Counted from the stretch's first letter, positions 18,112 to 27,322 are shown. The stretch is DNA of 64,000 nucleotides from Streptomyces sp. NBC_00154 (GCF_026342835.1 NZ_JAPEMI010000002.1:248001-312000); one strand, 5' to 3'. Numbers and translations are program-made. Notes: generated by a model not told the origin, from the sequence alone.

Positions 18112-18905
18112 TTAGAGCCGGCGCCAGCAGATGAGGCTGCAGGCGAGGGAGACGAAGGCGTCGTGGAGTTCGGTGCGGCGTTCCCAGCGGACGGCGAGTC
18201 GTTTGAACTGGTGGAGCAGGGCGAAGGTCTGCTCGACGACGTAGCGGAGCTTGCCCATGTCTTTGATGTTCGGGCAGCCCTTGCGGGAGATGACGGGCAG
18301 GATCCGGCGTTTGCGCAGCTCATCGCGGTTCGGGTTCGAGTCGTAGCCCTTGTCGCCGAGCAGGGCTTCTGGGCGTCGGCGGGGCCGGCCGGGCCTGCCC
18401 GCGACGGGCGGGATGCCGTCGACCAGGGCGAGGGTCTGGGTGACGTCGTTGACGTTCGCTGCAGTGGTGATGACCTTGAGTGGAGTGCCGCGTCCGTCGC
18501 AGATCAGGTGGTGTTTGCTGCCCGTCTTCCGCCGGTCGACCGGCGACGGACCGGTGTCGGCGCCCCCTTTTTCGCGCGGATGTGGGAGCCATCCACGCAG
18601 GCCCGGGACCAGTCGAGCTGGCCGGCTGCATTGAGCTCGGCGAGCAGGATGCGGTGGAGCTGGTCGAAGACGCCGGCCTTCTGCCACCGCTCCAGTCGCC
18701 TCCAGCACGTCTGTCCGGAGCCGAACCCCAGCTCCAGCGGGAGCAGTTGCCAGGCGAGGTCGTTGCAGAGCACGTACAGGATCCCCTGCAGGCACAGCCG
18801 GTCCGGCACCGGCCGCGGCCCCGGTGACCGCTCCGGCCAAGGCGGCAGCAACGGCTCGATCAGCAACCACAAGTCGTCGTCCACGATCCACCGGCGAGTA
18901 CTCAC
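18112..18905 (-). CDS. IS5-family transposase, second copy, C-terminus cut
   Basis: The same two-frame transposase as at 10880-11688: first frame from GTG 18905, second frame one base back. As far as can be read the sequence is identical to copy 1 until ICWRRL, where a 33-bp deletion removes the last five residues (KKAHS) and replaces them with a stop formed from the flanking TTA. The catalytic residues are all kept, so the protein may still work. Confidence 0.78.
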
Positions 18906-18980
18906 ACACTCCCGAACGGTCGAATCGTCACACCGGTCACGGCCGACCAGGCCACTTCAGCAAGATCCTGTTACGAGCTC
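18115..18980 (-). mobile_element. IS5-family insertion sequence, copy 2 (one end deleted)
   Basis: An inverted copy of the element at 10805-11703, flanked by TTA on both sides (18112-18114 and 18981-18983). The end at 18964-18980 is intact. The other end lacks 33 bp including most of the inverted repeat; the break lies exactly between two GCTC tetramers that both occur in copy 1 (ending at 11670 and 11703), so this looks like a microhomology deletion. It cannot move alone with one end. Confidence 0.88.
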
Positions 18981-18984
18981 TTAG

Positions 18985-20653
18985 CCTTGATCCACCGAGG
19001 TGGTTTGAGAGTGGTCTTTTGATCGGCTTCGGGTCGGGTGGCCGGGTGAGGGCAGCTTGTGTCCGCTGGTCTGCCCAGCATTTCCACGGTTCGGTTCCGG
19101 TCGGGCCCTTGCGGGCGGGGCGGGCAGGGGCTGTTCGTATCAGCCGGCCGGTCCGTGGGCGGTGGAGAACAGGTGTGTCCAGGCGTGCTGCCAGGGCCAG
19201 TTGTGCGGTAGGTGCAGGGTGATGCGGCGGCCGGAGCGGGCGATCCGGGCCGGAACGTGGACCAGGTGGGTGCGGATCGTGGCGGTGGTGGCCCTGGCGT
19301 GGAAGGCGGAGGCCTGTGCGCCGGTGGCCCGCAGCAGGTTGTAGGTCATCGCCCACAGGGTGAGCCATGCGGCGTTGGCGTGGAAGTGTGCGGAGGGCAG
19401 GTGGGCCAGGGCAGAGGCTTTGCTGTCGGCGATGACCTGCTCGATGACCGCGTGGTGACGGTGTTCGCGTTCGGCCTGGAGGGTCTGTGCGGGCTGGTCG
19501 GTGAAGAACGGGTGGTAGCGCCAGACGGGAAACAACTCGCCCTGCTCACCCACAACGGCGGGTTTGGCCAGGTCGCGGACCCGGCGCACGATCAGCCGCG
19601 CGGTGACCCGCTCTGCTTTTGTGCGGCTGGCGAACGCGGTGTAGGCGGGGATCTCGGCGACTTCGGCGTCCGAGATGAGTTCACCGGTTGCGGGATCGGG
19701 CACCGCGGTCGGGTACGTGATCTGCTGCCAGGCCTGGTCGGGGAGGGTGTGGATGGCCCGTTTGATGGAGGGGTTCATCCCGCAGGTGATCGAGAAGTGG
19801 GCTCCGGCCCGGCGGCAGGCGGCGATCACCCCGGCGTTGTAGAACTGCGAGTCCGCTCGCAGGATCCGGGTGCCGGTGCAGCCCGCCTCGACGGCGGTGG
19901 CCAGCGCCTCACTGACGAATTTCGGGGCCCCACGGGAATCGGCTGCCTTGCCGCGGCGCATCCGTACTGTTGCGATCACCGGCCGGGAGGTGGGGGTGCA
20001 GATCGTGGCAAGCAGGGGGTGCAGGGTGCGGATGCCCTTGAACCGGCCGTACTCGGCGCCCTGCTTGGCCCGGCCGTAGACCCGCTTGTGGGTGGAGTCG
20101 ACATCAATGAACACCATCTGATCGGCGCCGGGAAGCAGCGGGGTGTGCGCGGCCAGTTGACCGAGGAACCTGCGGTGGACAGCGTGGAGTTGGAGTGCGT
20201 GACCGTGGGTGAACGCGCGAAGGAACGTGCCCAGCGTGGACGGCGCACGAACCCCTCGGAACAGGGCGGGCATCGCGCCGTGCCGCAGCACGTGGAGGTC
20301 GTCGATGCTGTCCGCGCCCGCCGCCATGCCGGCCACGATGCTGCTGACCTTGGCGCCCGCCGACGCACCCGCGCCGTTCGTCGTCCCGCTCAGCTCCACC
20401 TTCTGCGTCACCAGGCCCGACAGCCCACACCGTTCGGCCAGCCGCATCACCGGAACCAGCCCGGCAAGCGCGACCAGATTCGGGTCATCGAACGCAGCGG
20501 AGACCGCCGCTGGAGTATGGGAAACTTGCATCTCGGAAGTGCCTTGCCGATCGTGCGTGCTGGAAGCCTCAAGAACTCCCATCATCGCAGGTCACAAGGC
20601 ACTTCCTTGTTTCCCGAAGAGTCATCCACAGCCATCAGATCGGTGGATCAAGG
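18985..20653 (-). mobile_element. IS1380-family element B (complete)
   Basis: About 1.67 kb. Terminal inverted repeats CCTTGATCCACCG at 18985 and its inverse at 20641-20653. It is flanked by TTAG on the left (18981-18984) and CTTAG on the right (20654-20658), so the 4-bp duplication is TTAG or CTTA with one base of uncertainty. IS5 copy 2 sits in its left-hand TTAG. Its ends differ from those of element A. Confidence 0.82.
19140..20531 (-). CDS. IS1380-family transposase
   Basis: A 463-residue DDE transposase, uninterrupted. Family features include the first catalytic Asp in QMVFIDVDSTHKRVYG, the second in TRILRADSQFYNAGVIAA, the Glu region REHRHHAVIEQVIADSKA and the C-terminal HLPHNWPWQHAWTHLF. 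The start is placed at ATG 20531 (MQVSHTPAAVSAAF), the usual N-terminus; an upstream frame adds 18 residues. Unlike element A this copy could be active. Confidence 0.9.
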   Translation of the reverse strand: MQVSHTPAAVSAAFDDPNLVALAGLVPVMRLAERCGLSGLVTQKVELSGTTNGAGASAGAKVSSIVAGMAAGADSIDDLHVLRHGAMPALFRGVRAPSTLGTFLRAFTHGHALQLHAVHRRFLGQLAAHTPLLPGADQMVFIDVDSTHKRVYGRAKQGAEYGRFKGIRTLHPLLATICTPTSRPVIATVRMRRGKAADSRGAPKFVSEALATAVEAGCTGTRILRADSQFYNAGVIAACRRAGAHFSITCGMNPSIKRAIHTLPDQAWQQITYPTAVPDPATGELISDAEVAEIPAYTAFASRTKAERVTARLIVRRVRDLAKPAVVGEQGELFPVWRYHPFFTDQPAQTLQAEREHRHHAVIEQVIADSKASALAHLPSAHFHANAAWLTLWAMTYNLLRATGAQASAFHARATTATIRTHLVHVPARIARSGRRITLHLPHNWPWQHAWTHLFSTAHGPAG

Positions 20654-20667
20654 CTTAGGGTGCGGGC

Positions 20668-21447
20668 ATGATCTCGCAAAGCTATCTCTCCGAGCTGTTC
20701 TCGCTGGACGGCCGGGTCGCCGTGGTGACGGGCGGCAGTTCCGGCATCGGTCGAGCCATCGCCGGGGCTCTCGCGCGAGCGGGGGCGAGCGTGGTGATCG
20801 TGGCGCGCAAGGAGTCCGAACTGGCCGCCACGGTCGACGAGCTGGCGGCGGACGGCTGCCGGGCGGCCTGGGTGAGGGCCGACCTGAGCACTCGCGACGG
20901 GGTGCGCGCGGCGGCGGAGCAGGCAGCCGAGGTGTTCGGCGAGCCCGACATTCTCGTCAACAGCGCCGGGATCAACCTGCGGCCGCCCATGAGCGAGCTG
21001 AGTGAGGAGGTGTGGGACGCCACGATGGCGTTGAACCTGGAGGCGCCTTATTTGCTGGGCCGGCGGTTCGGACCCGGCATGGCGGAGCGGGGCTTCGGAC
21101 GCATCATCCACATCACCTCCCAGCAGGCGCACCGGGCGTTCGTCCAGAGCGGCGCCTACGGGGTCTCCAAGGGGGCGCTGGAGTCACTGGCCCGCTCCCA
21201 GGCCGAGGCGTGGTCGCCACACGGTGTCACCTGCAACACGCTGGTGCCCGGCTTCGTCATGACCCCGCTCAATGCGCGGTTGTCGTCCGACCCGGAGAAG
21301 GTGGCTGCGCTGGCCGCGCGCACGATGGTCGGGCGCAACGGCCTGGCCGAGGACTTCGCCGGAGCGGCGGTGTTCCTGGCCGGCCGCGCCTCCAGTTACG
21401 TCACCGGGCAGACGATCTTCGTCGACGGCGGGTTCTCCGTTCACTGA
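20668..21447 (+). CDS. SDR-family oxidoreductase
   Basis: A 259-residue classical short-chain dehydrogenase/reductase. The NAD(P)-binding motif is TGGSSGIG (about residues 20-27), followed by NSAG, the catalytic serine in HITSQQAH, the YxxxK pair in YGVSK and the C-terminal YVTGQTIFVDGGFSVH. It resembles gluconate 5-dehydrogenase-like and 3-oxoacyl-reductase-like members; the substrate is not settled. The ATG lies only 14 bp past the end of IS1380 element B, so its original promoter has been displaced and it may be read from the insertion sequence or be silent. Confidence 0.9.
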   Translation: MISQSYLSELFSLDGRVAVVTGGSSGIGRAIAGALARAGASVVIVARKESELAATVDELAADGCRAAWVRADLSTRDGVRAAAEQAAEVFGEPDILVNSAGINLRPPMSELSEEVWDATMALNLEAPYLLGRRFGPGMAERGFGRIIHITSQQAHRAFVQSGAYGVSKGALESLARSQAEAWSPHGVTCNTLVPGFVMTPLNARLSSDPEKVAALAARTMVGRNGLAEDFAGAAVFLAGRASSYVTGQTIFVDGGFSVH

Positions 21448-21585
21448 GCCCCGCCAGGTCCCGCAAGTACGCGGTGGCCGTCTCGATCTCGTCGTCGTAC
21501 CCCTCGAACCGGCCCCGACACGTAACAAAGCCCTACTCGGTAAAGTGTGCGCGACAGCGCACCGTGAACGGAACAAGGAGCAGAC

Positions 21586-22416
21586 GTGAGCGAGCCGGCG
21601 TCCATCGCCCTGCAGCAGGAGATCGCCCGGGAACTCCAGGTCGCCGAGACTTTCGAGGCCGAGCGAGAGATCGAACGCCGGGTGGCCTTCCTCGCCGAGC
21701 GACTGACCTCCACCGGTCTGCGCTCCCTCGTGCTCGGCATCAGCGGCGGCGTCGACTCCACCACCACCGGCCGGCTGTGCCAGCTCGCCGTCGAGCGTGC
21801 CCGGGCCGCCGGGCACGAGGCGCGGTTCTACGCGATGCGGCTGCCCTACGGGGTCCAGGCCGACGAGCACGACGCCCAGCTCGCGCTCTCCTTCATCCTG
21901 GCCGACCACGTGCTGACCGTGGACATCAAGCCCGCGAGCGACGCCGCGCTCGAGGCCTCGCTGGCCGCCGGTGTGAGCTACCGCGATGCCCACCACCAGG
22001 ACTTCGTCCACGGGAACATCAAGGCCCGGCAGCGCATGATCGCCCAGTACGCGGTGGCCGGCGCGCACGACGGCCTGGTCGTCGGCACCGACCACGCCGC
22101 CGAGGCGGTCTCCGGCTTCTTCACCAAGTTCGGCGACGGCGCCGCCGACCTGGTCCCGCTGACCGGCCTCACCAAGCGCCGGGTGCGCGCCGTCGCGGAC
22201 GCGCTGGGCGCGCCCGCCGAGCTGGTGTGGAAGACCCCGACGGCCGACCTGGAAACTCTCGACCCGGGCAAGGCCGACGAGGACGCGCTCGGGGTCACCT
22301 ATGACGACATCGACGACTTCCTGGAAGGCAAGCCGGTGGACGAGCGGGCCTTCGAAACGATCGTCCGCCGCTATCGCCTCACCGACCACAAGCGCCGACT
22401 GCCCGTCGCCCCCTAG
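21586..22416 (+). CDS. nadE: Ammonia-dependent NAD+ synthetase
   Basis: A 276-residue NadE that amidates deamido-NAD+ to NAD+ using ammonia and ATP, the last step of NAD biosynthesis, in the cytoplasm. The ATP pyrophosphatase P-loop is SGGVDST (about residues 52-58); other family blocks are YGVQADEHDA, HGNIKARQRM, VVGTDHAAEAVSGFFTKFGD and KTPTADLETLDPGK. No glutaminase domain is attached. Length is normal. GTG start with AAGGAG six bases before it. It lies 138 bp after the SDR gene and could be co-transcribed. Confidence 0.95.
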   Translation: MSEPASIALQQEIARELQVAETFEAEREIERRVAFLAERLTSTGLRSLVLGISGGVDSTTTGRLCQLAVERARAAGHEARFYAMRLPYGVQADEHDAQLALSFILADHVLTVDIKPASDAALEASLAAGVSYRDAHHQDFVHGNIKARQRMIAQYAVAGAHDGLVVGTDHAAEAVSGFFTKFGDGAADLVPLTGLTKRRVRAVADALGAPAELVWKTPTADLETLDPGKADEDALGVTYDDIDDFLEGKPVDERAFETIVRRYRLTDHKRRLPVAP

Positions 22417-22731
22417 CAGCCGCGAAGACAGTATGGATAAAACGCCTCCGATTAGGACTTGTCAGATAAAAGACAACTGCGGTTGTCGGCTCCGACGGAA
22501 CGCTTCGCACGTTTCTGCGACGCTGACCCCATCGGCCTGCACGCCGTCCGAAAGTGCGTGCTGATGCCCGGACGGCAACGCATCGGCCCGGGTCCTGAAT
22601 AGCAATGTGTGCAGGGAAAAAGCACGCCACGGGCGATCGTTCGGCGTGTACGGCGGGGCGGGAGGACCCGGCCAGGCACAGTGGAGCAAGGGCCGACCCG
22701 GCCTCGATCACCGAGGGAACGGAGACGGTCG
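22417..22731. other. Intergenic, nothing certain
   Basis: 315 bp. An AT-richer patch near 22436-22480 may be a promoter for the following gene. No gene, riboswitch or repeat recognised. Confidence 0.4.
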
Positions 22732-23148
22732 ATGCTCATGGCCACCCGCGGCATCACGGGCAAGGAGCTCGCCGACGACCTGCTGCAGGGCGTGAGCAGT
22801 GAACAGATGAGGGCGGCGACACGCCTCCTCGGTGCCCACCACGACGGCTACTGGCTCCGGCGATTCTTCGAGGACCAGGAACTCGCGGACGCGGCCGGCC
22901 AACCGATCCTCGAACATGCCGGACCGCACCCTTCCATCGACTGGAACGCGGTGGGACTGCTCCTGCTCGCCGACAGCCCCCCGGCACGCAAGGCATCGAG
23001 CAGCGAAGTGGCCGTGCTGGAGTTCGCCGCGTCCCTCGTGGGGCGCGCCCCCATCCAACTGCAGCGCGTCATCCACGCTGTCGACGACACCGAGTTCCGG
23101 CTCCTCCTGCGAGCCCTGATGGCGGCCGCATACGGGGAAACCCACTGA
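22732..23148 (+). CDS. Hypothetical protein
   Basis: A 138-residue acidic, largely helical soluble protein (GKELADDLLQGVSSEQMRAATRLLGAHHDGYW in pieces; SIDWNAVGLLLLADSP; LLLRALMAAAYGE at the end). I do not recognise a family. No signal peptide or membrane segment. The start at ATG 22732 is supported by GGAG seven bases upstream; ATG 22738 is also possible. Confidence 0.55.
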   Translation: MLMATRGITGKELADDLLQGVSSEQMRAATRLLGAHHDGYWLRRFFEDQELADAAGQPILEHAGPHPSIDWNAVGLLLLADSPPARKASSSEVAVLEFAASLVGRAPIQLQRVIHAVDDTEFRLLLRALMAAAYGETH

Positions 23149-23360
23149 TCCGCGGGAACCAACTGCGTCTCACCCGGTAGCGGCGCATCATCCGGGCGAT
23201 GCGGGACTTGGGCCGGTGGGCGAGTTCGACCCGGCAGCCGGGACAGTGCCGCCCGTCGGCCGGTCACTCCGACCCCCGTGTGTACGGCAGAGCCCGGCCT
23301 GTGACCAGGGGGGAGTCCCAGCTGGACTGCATGCCGAGCGCGGCATTAGGTTGCGTCCCT

Positions 23361-23987
23361 GTGAGTCACGACGACGCCATTGCCATATCCCCGCCCGCGC
23401 CATCGGCCGAGCGCGAGCCGCTCTTCGTACCGAGGGCGATGACGACCGTGGTCATCGCCGCGCTCGGGGTCTGCGTGCTGGTGAATGCCGCATTGCTCAT
23501 CGCTCAACTGCGGCTTTATCGCGCGACTGACGGCTCGTACGCCGCCTTCCAGAGGGAGATATGGGTCGGCAACCTCACTGGCATGAGGCTGCTCGCCTTC
23601 CTGGTGACCGGATTCGTCTTCCTGCGCTGGCTGTGGCAGATGCGGGTGAACGCCGAGGCGCTGGCGCCCCGCGGACACCGGATGAAACGCGGCTGGACCA
23701 CAGGCGGGTGGCTGGTGCCGGTCGCCTGCTTCTTCCTGCCCAAGCGGATCATCAATGACATCTGGGCCGCCAGCTCTCCGCCCGACAGGCCGCGGCGCAC
23801 CGATGTGCTGCTGACGTCGTGGTGGCTGCTCTTCGTGGCGGCGCAGCTTCTCGCCTATCCCTCCCCCTCCCGGGGCCCACTGGCAACAGAGATCGCCGGG
23901 GCTGCGCTGTACACCGTCGCAGGAGTGCTGTGTATCGGTGTGGTGCGGCGGCTTGCCGCGATGCAGAGAGCGCGTCTCGACGGCTGA
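23361..23987 (+). CDS. DUF4328 membrane protein
   Basis: A 208-residue protein with about four membrane helices and the DUF4328 signature (FLRWLWQMRVNAEALAP, then RGWTTGGWLVPVACFFLPK and RIINDIWAAS). The function is unknown; these proteins are widespread in Streptomyces. The GTG at 23361 was preferred over an upstream extension rich in arginine and proline; no strong ribosome binding site is seen. It is followed by a strong terminator. Confidence 0.72.
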   Translation: MSHDDAIAISPPAPSAEREPLFVPRAMTTVVIAALGVCVLVNAALLIAQLRLYRATDGSYAAFQREIWVGNLTGMRLLAFLVTGFVFLRWLWQMRVNAEALAPRGHRMKRGWTTGGWLVPVACFFLPKRIINDIWAASSPPDRPRRTDVLLTSWWLLFVAAQLLAYPSPSRGPLATEIAGAALYTVAGVLCIGVVRRLAAMQRARLDG

Positions 23988-23991
23988 GTCC

Positions 23992-24025
23992 GGCGTTGTG
24001 CCCGATTCGTCACGGGCACAACGCC
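23992..24025 (+). terminator. Strong terminator after the DUF4328 gene
   Basis: GGCGTTGTGCCCG and its perfect complement CGGGCACAACGCC with an 8-base loop, four bases past the stop codon. It lies about 100 bp from the end of the convergent FG-GAP gene and may serve both. Confidence 0.75.
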
Positions 24026-24123
24026 TCGTTCGGCGACCGGAAGGCCACCGGTGTGACCTGACCCCAGGGTTGTACGGGACTGGTGAGTTTTGATTCCCGG
24101 TGAATCCCCAGCCCTCCTTTCCG

Positions 24124-25626
24124 CTACTCGTCGATCGCCACTCCGAACTGTGCATCGGCCACCTGCGCCCCGAGGCGTGCCCCGTCGTAGGTCCACGTGC
24201 CCTTGGCGACCAGCCCCGACGACGACGCGGGGATGACCCATACGAAGCCGTCGCCGGTGTTCTCGCCCGGTGCCGCCGCCAGCAGGCCGAAGCGGCCGTC
24301 CTTGTCGGCGTCGATCAGCCGGACCTGGCCACCCCAGCGGTCCGAGGTCTCGGCCACGCCGGGGATGTCGGCGAGGTTCTGGTCGAAGCTCTTCACACCG
24401 ACGTCGGTGAGGCCGAACGGCGCGCCGCGCATCACCCACACCGCGCCCGCGTCGGCCACGGTGCCGATGTCCTCGCCGGGAGCGCCGATCGCGAGGTCCG
24501 GGTGGCCGTCGCCGTCGGTGTCGCCGGCCGACAGCTCGGCGCCCCACTGGTCGCCCGCCTCAGCGACGCCGGGAACGCCGGGAGAGTCCTGGGTCCACGT
24601 CTGCACCTCCTTCGGTTCGAGGCCGGACAGGTCGCCCCTACCCAGATAGACGGAGATGCCGCCGCCCAGCGGCGAGCCCACGCCCGTGTCGCCGATGATG
24701 AGGTCGTCCTGGCCGGTGCCGTCCCAGTCGCCGGAGACGATGGCCGGCCCGCCCCCGAACGTGCCGCCGTCACCGAGGTCGGCGATGTCCGGCGCGCCGT
24801 GCAGCACCTGCACCGAGCCGATGCCCGGCTGGTCACCTTTGGTGACCCCGGAGATCGCCAGGTCGGCCCAGGAGTCCTCGTTGTAGTTGCCGTGGCTGAG
24901 GTTGCGGAACTCGAAGTCGGTGTCCAGCGGTGCGAAGTCCCGCGCCCGCATGCCGCGGTCCGACACCTTCAGCTGCTGCGTCGTCGCGCCGGGCGGGGCG
25001 GTGAAGAACAGCAGCGCGTCGTTCTCCAGGACGGCAACGCTGTCCCGCAGGTTGGCGTCCGGATGCGCCGGGTCCGGGGCGAAGTACCGGGCCGCTTCGA
25101 TCGCCCGCCCGAAGTTCGCGCCGGCCCGCAGCTGGTCGGGGTTCTCCAGCCAGGTGCTGTCGGCCCCGTGCAGCCCGGTCGGCGAGCCCCAGAAGACGAT
25201 GGCGCCGCCGGAGTCGGACAGCCCGGCCAGGTCCTCGCCGGGGATACCGACGATCGCGTCGTCGTAGCCGTCGTTGTCCAGGTCGCCGGAGGCCACGGCC
25301 TTCCCGAAGCCGTCGCCGGTCTCGGCACCGCCCGGGACGCCCGAGGTGTTCTGGTGGAGGACGCTCTTCTTGGTGGTGCTGAGACCGCTCGACGAGCTGT
25401 ACTGCACAGTGACGTAGCCGGCGCCCTTGGCGCCGCTCACCGTGGCGCCCGGGGCGCCGACCAGCACGTCGTCGAAACCGTTGCCGTCGTAGTCGCAATT
25501 GCGCTGCTGCCAGCCGATGGACGGAAAGGGCACTGCGGCCTCTGCGGCGGGGGCCGCGAACACGGCGCCGCCACCGAGGGTGAGGAGTGCCGCGGCCGTA
25601 AGGGCCGCGCTTTTGATGTGACGCAC
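24124..25626 (-). CDS. Secreted FG-GAP repeat (beta-propeller) protein
   Basis: A 500-residue exported protein. The signal peptide (residues 1-31, ALTAAALLTLGGGAVFAAP) is followed by about six to seven FG-GAP/integrin-alpha-like repeats, each with a calcium-binding loop such as CDYDGNGFDD, GDLDNDGYDD, GDWDGTGQDD, GDTDGDGHPD and DADKDGRFG. Such propellers bind Ca2+ and often mediate surface or carbohydrate contacts; the ligand is unknown. GTG start with AAGGAGG five bases upstream. It is homologous to the protein at 27323. Confidence 0.88.
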   Translation of the reverse strand: MRHIKSAALTAAALLTLGGGAVFAAPAAEAAVPFPSIGWQQRNCDYDGNGFDDVLVGAPGATVSGAKGAGYVTVQYSSSSGLSTTKKSVLHQNTSGVPGGAETGDGFGKAVASGDLDNDGYDDAIVGIPGEDLAGLSDSGGAIVFWGSPTGLHGADSTWLENPDQLRAGANFGRAIEAARYFAPDPAHPDANLRDSVAVLENDALLFFTAPPGATTQQLKVSDRGMRARDFAPLDTDFEFRNLSHGNYNEDSWADLAISGVTKGDQPGIGSVQVLHGAPDIADLGDGGTFGGGPAIVSGDWDGTGQDDLIIGDTGVGSPLGGGISVYLGRGDLSGLEPKEVQTWTQDSPGVPGVAEAGDQWGAELSAGDTDGDGHPDLAIGAPGEDIGTVADAGAVWVMRGAPFGLTDVGVKSFDQNLADIPGVAETSDRWGGQVRLIDADKDGRFGLLAAAPGENTGDGFVWVIPASSSGLVAKGTWTYDGARLGAQVADAQFGVAIDE

Positions 25627-26019
25627 AAGAACCTCCTTGGTCTCCTGGGTTGCCTACGGCGTCCTGCTCAGCCGCGGTGGATTGTGCGTGGGCGTCGTCG
25701 GCGGAGGCGCATGGCCGGTTCCCCGGCGAGACGCCGAAGGGCAGACCGGTGCAGGTGCCCGGGAGTGCCAGGCAACGCCGCCGCGCCCGCCGCAGAACGG
25801 CGTGGGATCATGTGCGGCCTCCCCGTGGGGTAGTGCGGTGAGGGCAATGCCCGTATTGCACTCACCTAGAAGACATCCGAGGTTCATCCAGGGTTGTACG
25901 CCGCGCCGGACGGTCGTTCGATGCAGGGCGGTCCCAGTTCGTCACGGAGGTGAAAGGCCACCTCATACGGTCGGGCCGTCGAGCGAGGTGGTTTCTCGAG
26001 CGCCGGCTCGCAGTCCCTT
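25627..26019. other. Intergenic, nothing certain
   Basis: 393 bp. It should contain the promoter of the FG-GAP gene on the minus strand. No coding region recognised. Confidence 0.4.
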
Positions 26020-26460
26020 TCAGTCGCCGGAGAAGCCCCAGAAGTAGATTTCCTCCGGCCTGCCATGGGCGTCGTGCAGGACCGCACATCTGCCGAACCA
26101 ACGTCGATGGGCAAGCTGTGCCATGGCCTGCACGTGTGCCCGCGTAAGGCGGTCGGTCCCGGCCGTCCGGTAGGCCTCGACGGGGTGAACGGGCTGCACG
26201 GTGCCGTAGTCAGGATCCTCACCTGGCCGCAAGATCCTGTGCATGTCCAGGATCGAGTGCGTCCCCTCTTCCTGAACCTGTTCGTCTTCCCACAGCTGGT
26301 GAATCGTTGACGGTCGGGCCCTGGCCTCGTCAGCGTCGTCTTCGTCCCAGGGATCCCAGTAGTAGTCCTGCGCCTCGAAGACTTCCTGCCTCAGGGCATC
26401 CAACGCCGCTCCGAGATCCTCCTGATAGGGAACGTAGTACTCCCACCCCGACGCACCCAC
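26020..26460 (-). CDS. Conserved actinobacterial hypothetical protein
   Basis: A 146-residue soluble protein starting MGASGWEYYVPYQEDLGAAL, a start shared by a group of Streptomyces proteins of unknown function (GW-YYVPY-EDL-AL-LR). The middle is acidic (YYWDPWDEDDADEA) and the C-terminus has REEIYFWGFSGD-like ending (PEEIYFWGFSGD). The GTG at 26460 was chosen for this conserved start; a longer frame to 26589 is not supported. No clear partner. Confidence 0.62.
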   Translation of the reverse strand: MGASGWEYYVPYQEDLGAALDALRQEVFEAQDYYWDPWDEDDADEARARPSTIHQLWEDEQVQEEGTHSILDMHRILRPGEDPDYGTVQPVHPVEAYRTAGTDRLTRAHVQAMAQLAHRRWFGRCAVLHDAHGRPEEIYFWGFSGD

Positions 26461-26612
26461 GACAGCCCCGCCTCTGCATCCACTTCCGACAGTGCAGCGG
26501 AAGCTAGCAACAGCCACTGACAAGCCGCCTCGCCAGGTGCACCCAGGCGCTTTGTGGCGTGGCCATTCGCGCTCTGTAGGTAAGGGCATCCAAGTTGGAG
26601 GACACTGTTCCT

Positions 26613-26858
26613 ATGCCCCTACCCAAAACGCATCTTTGCTCGGCCTGCTCGGACGATGCCGCGACCGACCCAGTTCTTCATGAAGACCTCGTCGTCGGAG
26701 CACCGCTGTCCATGGAGGATCTCACCGACGCGCAGCGCCTTGACCGGTTCGCCCGCAAGTATGCCCATGACGGTTGCCAGGTCAGGGAAGTCCGGCGGGT
26801 CCCGTACGACAGCTTGAGTGGCTACGCCTGGTCGGTCCGCTTCACCGAGAATTCGTGA
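26613..26858 (+). CDS. Small hypothetical protein
   Basis: 81 residues. It starts MPLPKTHLCSACSDD, with a CxxC pair, then an acidic stretch and the C-terminal YAWSVRFTENS. A GGAGGA site lies ten bases before the ATG. I do not recognise a family; the two cysteines might bind a metal. Confidence 0.45.
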   Translation: MPLPKTHLCSACSDDAATDPVLHEDLVVGAPLSMEDLTDAQRLDRFARKYAHDGCQVREVRRVPYDSLSGYAWSVRFTENS

Positions 26859-26859
26859 C

Positions 26860-27150
26860 GAGCAGAGGGCGCTGGGTGCGAGTGCCCGGGGCGGCGGCGG
26901 GACGTGGGTGCCCGGGGCGGCGTACGCCCGGAGCATCTGGCCGGCCAGGCGGCGCCAGGCGTCCCCCGTGGCGGCAATGACACCAGCGTCGCGATGAGAA
27001 GGATGACGAGATCCTCCGAGGTGAAGTCGCCCCGCGGGTGATTCTCGGGTTGGTCAGTGCATCGGTGACGGCGCTGACGTAGACGTCTGCAGCCCGGTTC
27101 GGGCTGTTGGCCTCAGGTTTCGGCGGGGCTTCGGAGGTCTGAGCATGGGC
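26860..27150 (-). pseudogene. Decayed gene with two frameshifts
   Basis: Read leftward, three frames in turn give coding-like sequence: ADVYVSAVTDALTNPRITRG, then DFTSEDLVILLIATLVSLPP, then GDAWRRLAGQMLRAYAAPGT. Together they look like one continuous C-terminal region broken by two single-base changes. The family is not recognised and the N-terminus is missing. Confidence 0.4.
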
Positions 27151-27322
27151 GCAGCGACTGGGCTGCGACCTGCGGAAGCATCGCTCAGCCTCGCCCCCGG
27201 CCCCGACAGCCGCATTCACTTCCTGTTAATCGGGCAACCATCCACGCGCCACGCGTGTCTCACAGTCGAGCCCTCACGCCTAGCGCCACCTTGGCTCTCC
27301 GTACCCGATTCATGGAGGAATT

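Noticed and set aside
19212..21005. 597-codon rightward frame over IS1380 B and into the SDR gene
   Set aside because: It spans the element end and the start of another gene in a different frame, and reads as low-complexity Gly/Arg-rich sequence.
22417..22600. Possible riboswitch before the hypothetical gene
   Set aside because: Some short complementary stretches are present, but no conserved riboswitch core could be recognised.
24100..25833. 577-codon frame opposite the FG-GAP gene
   Set aside because: Antisense shadow; the minus-strand protein has a signal peptide, repeats and a strong ribosome binding site.
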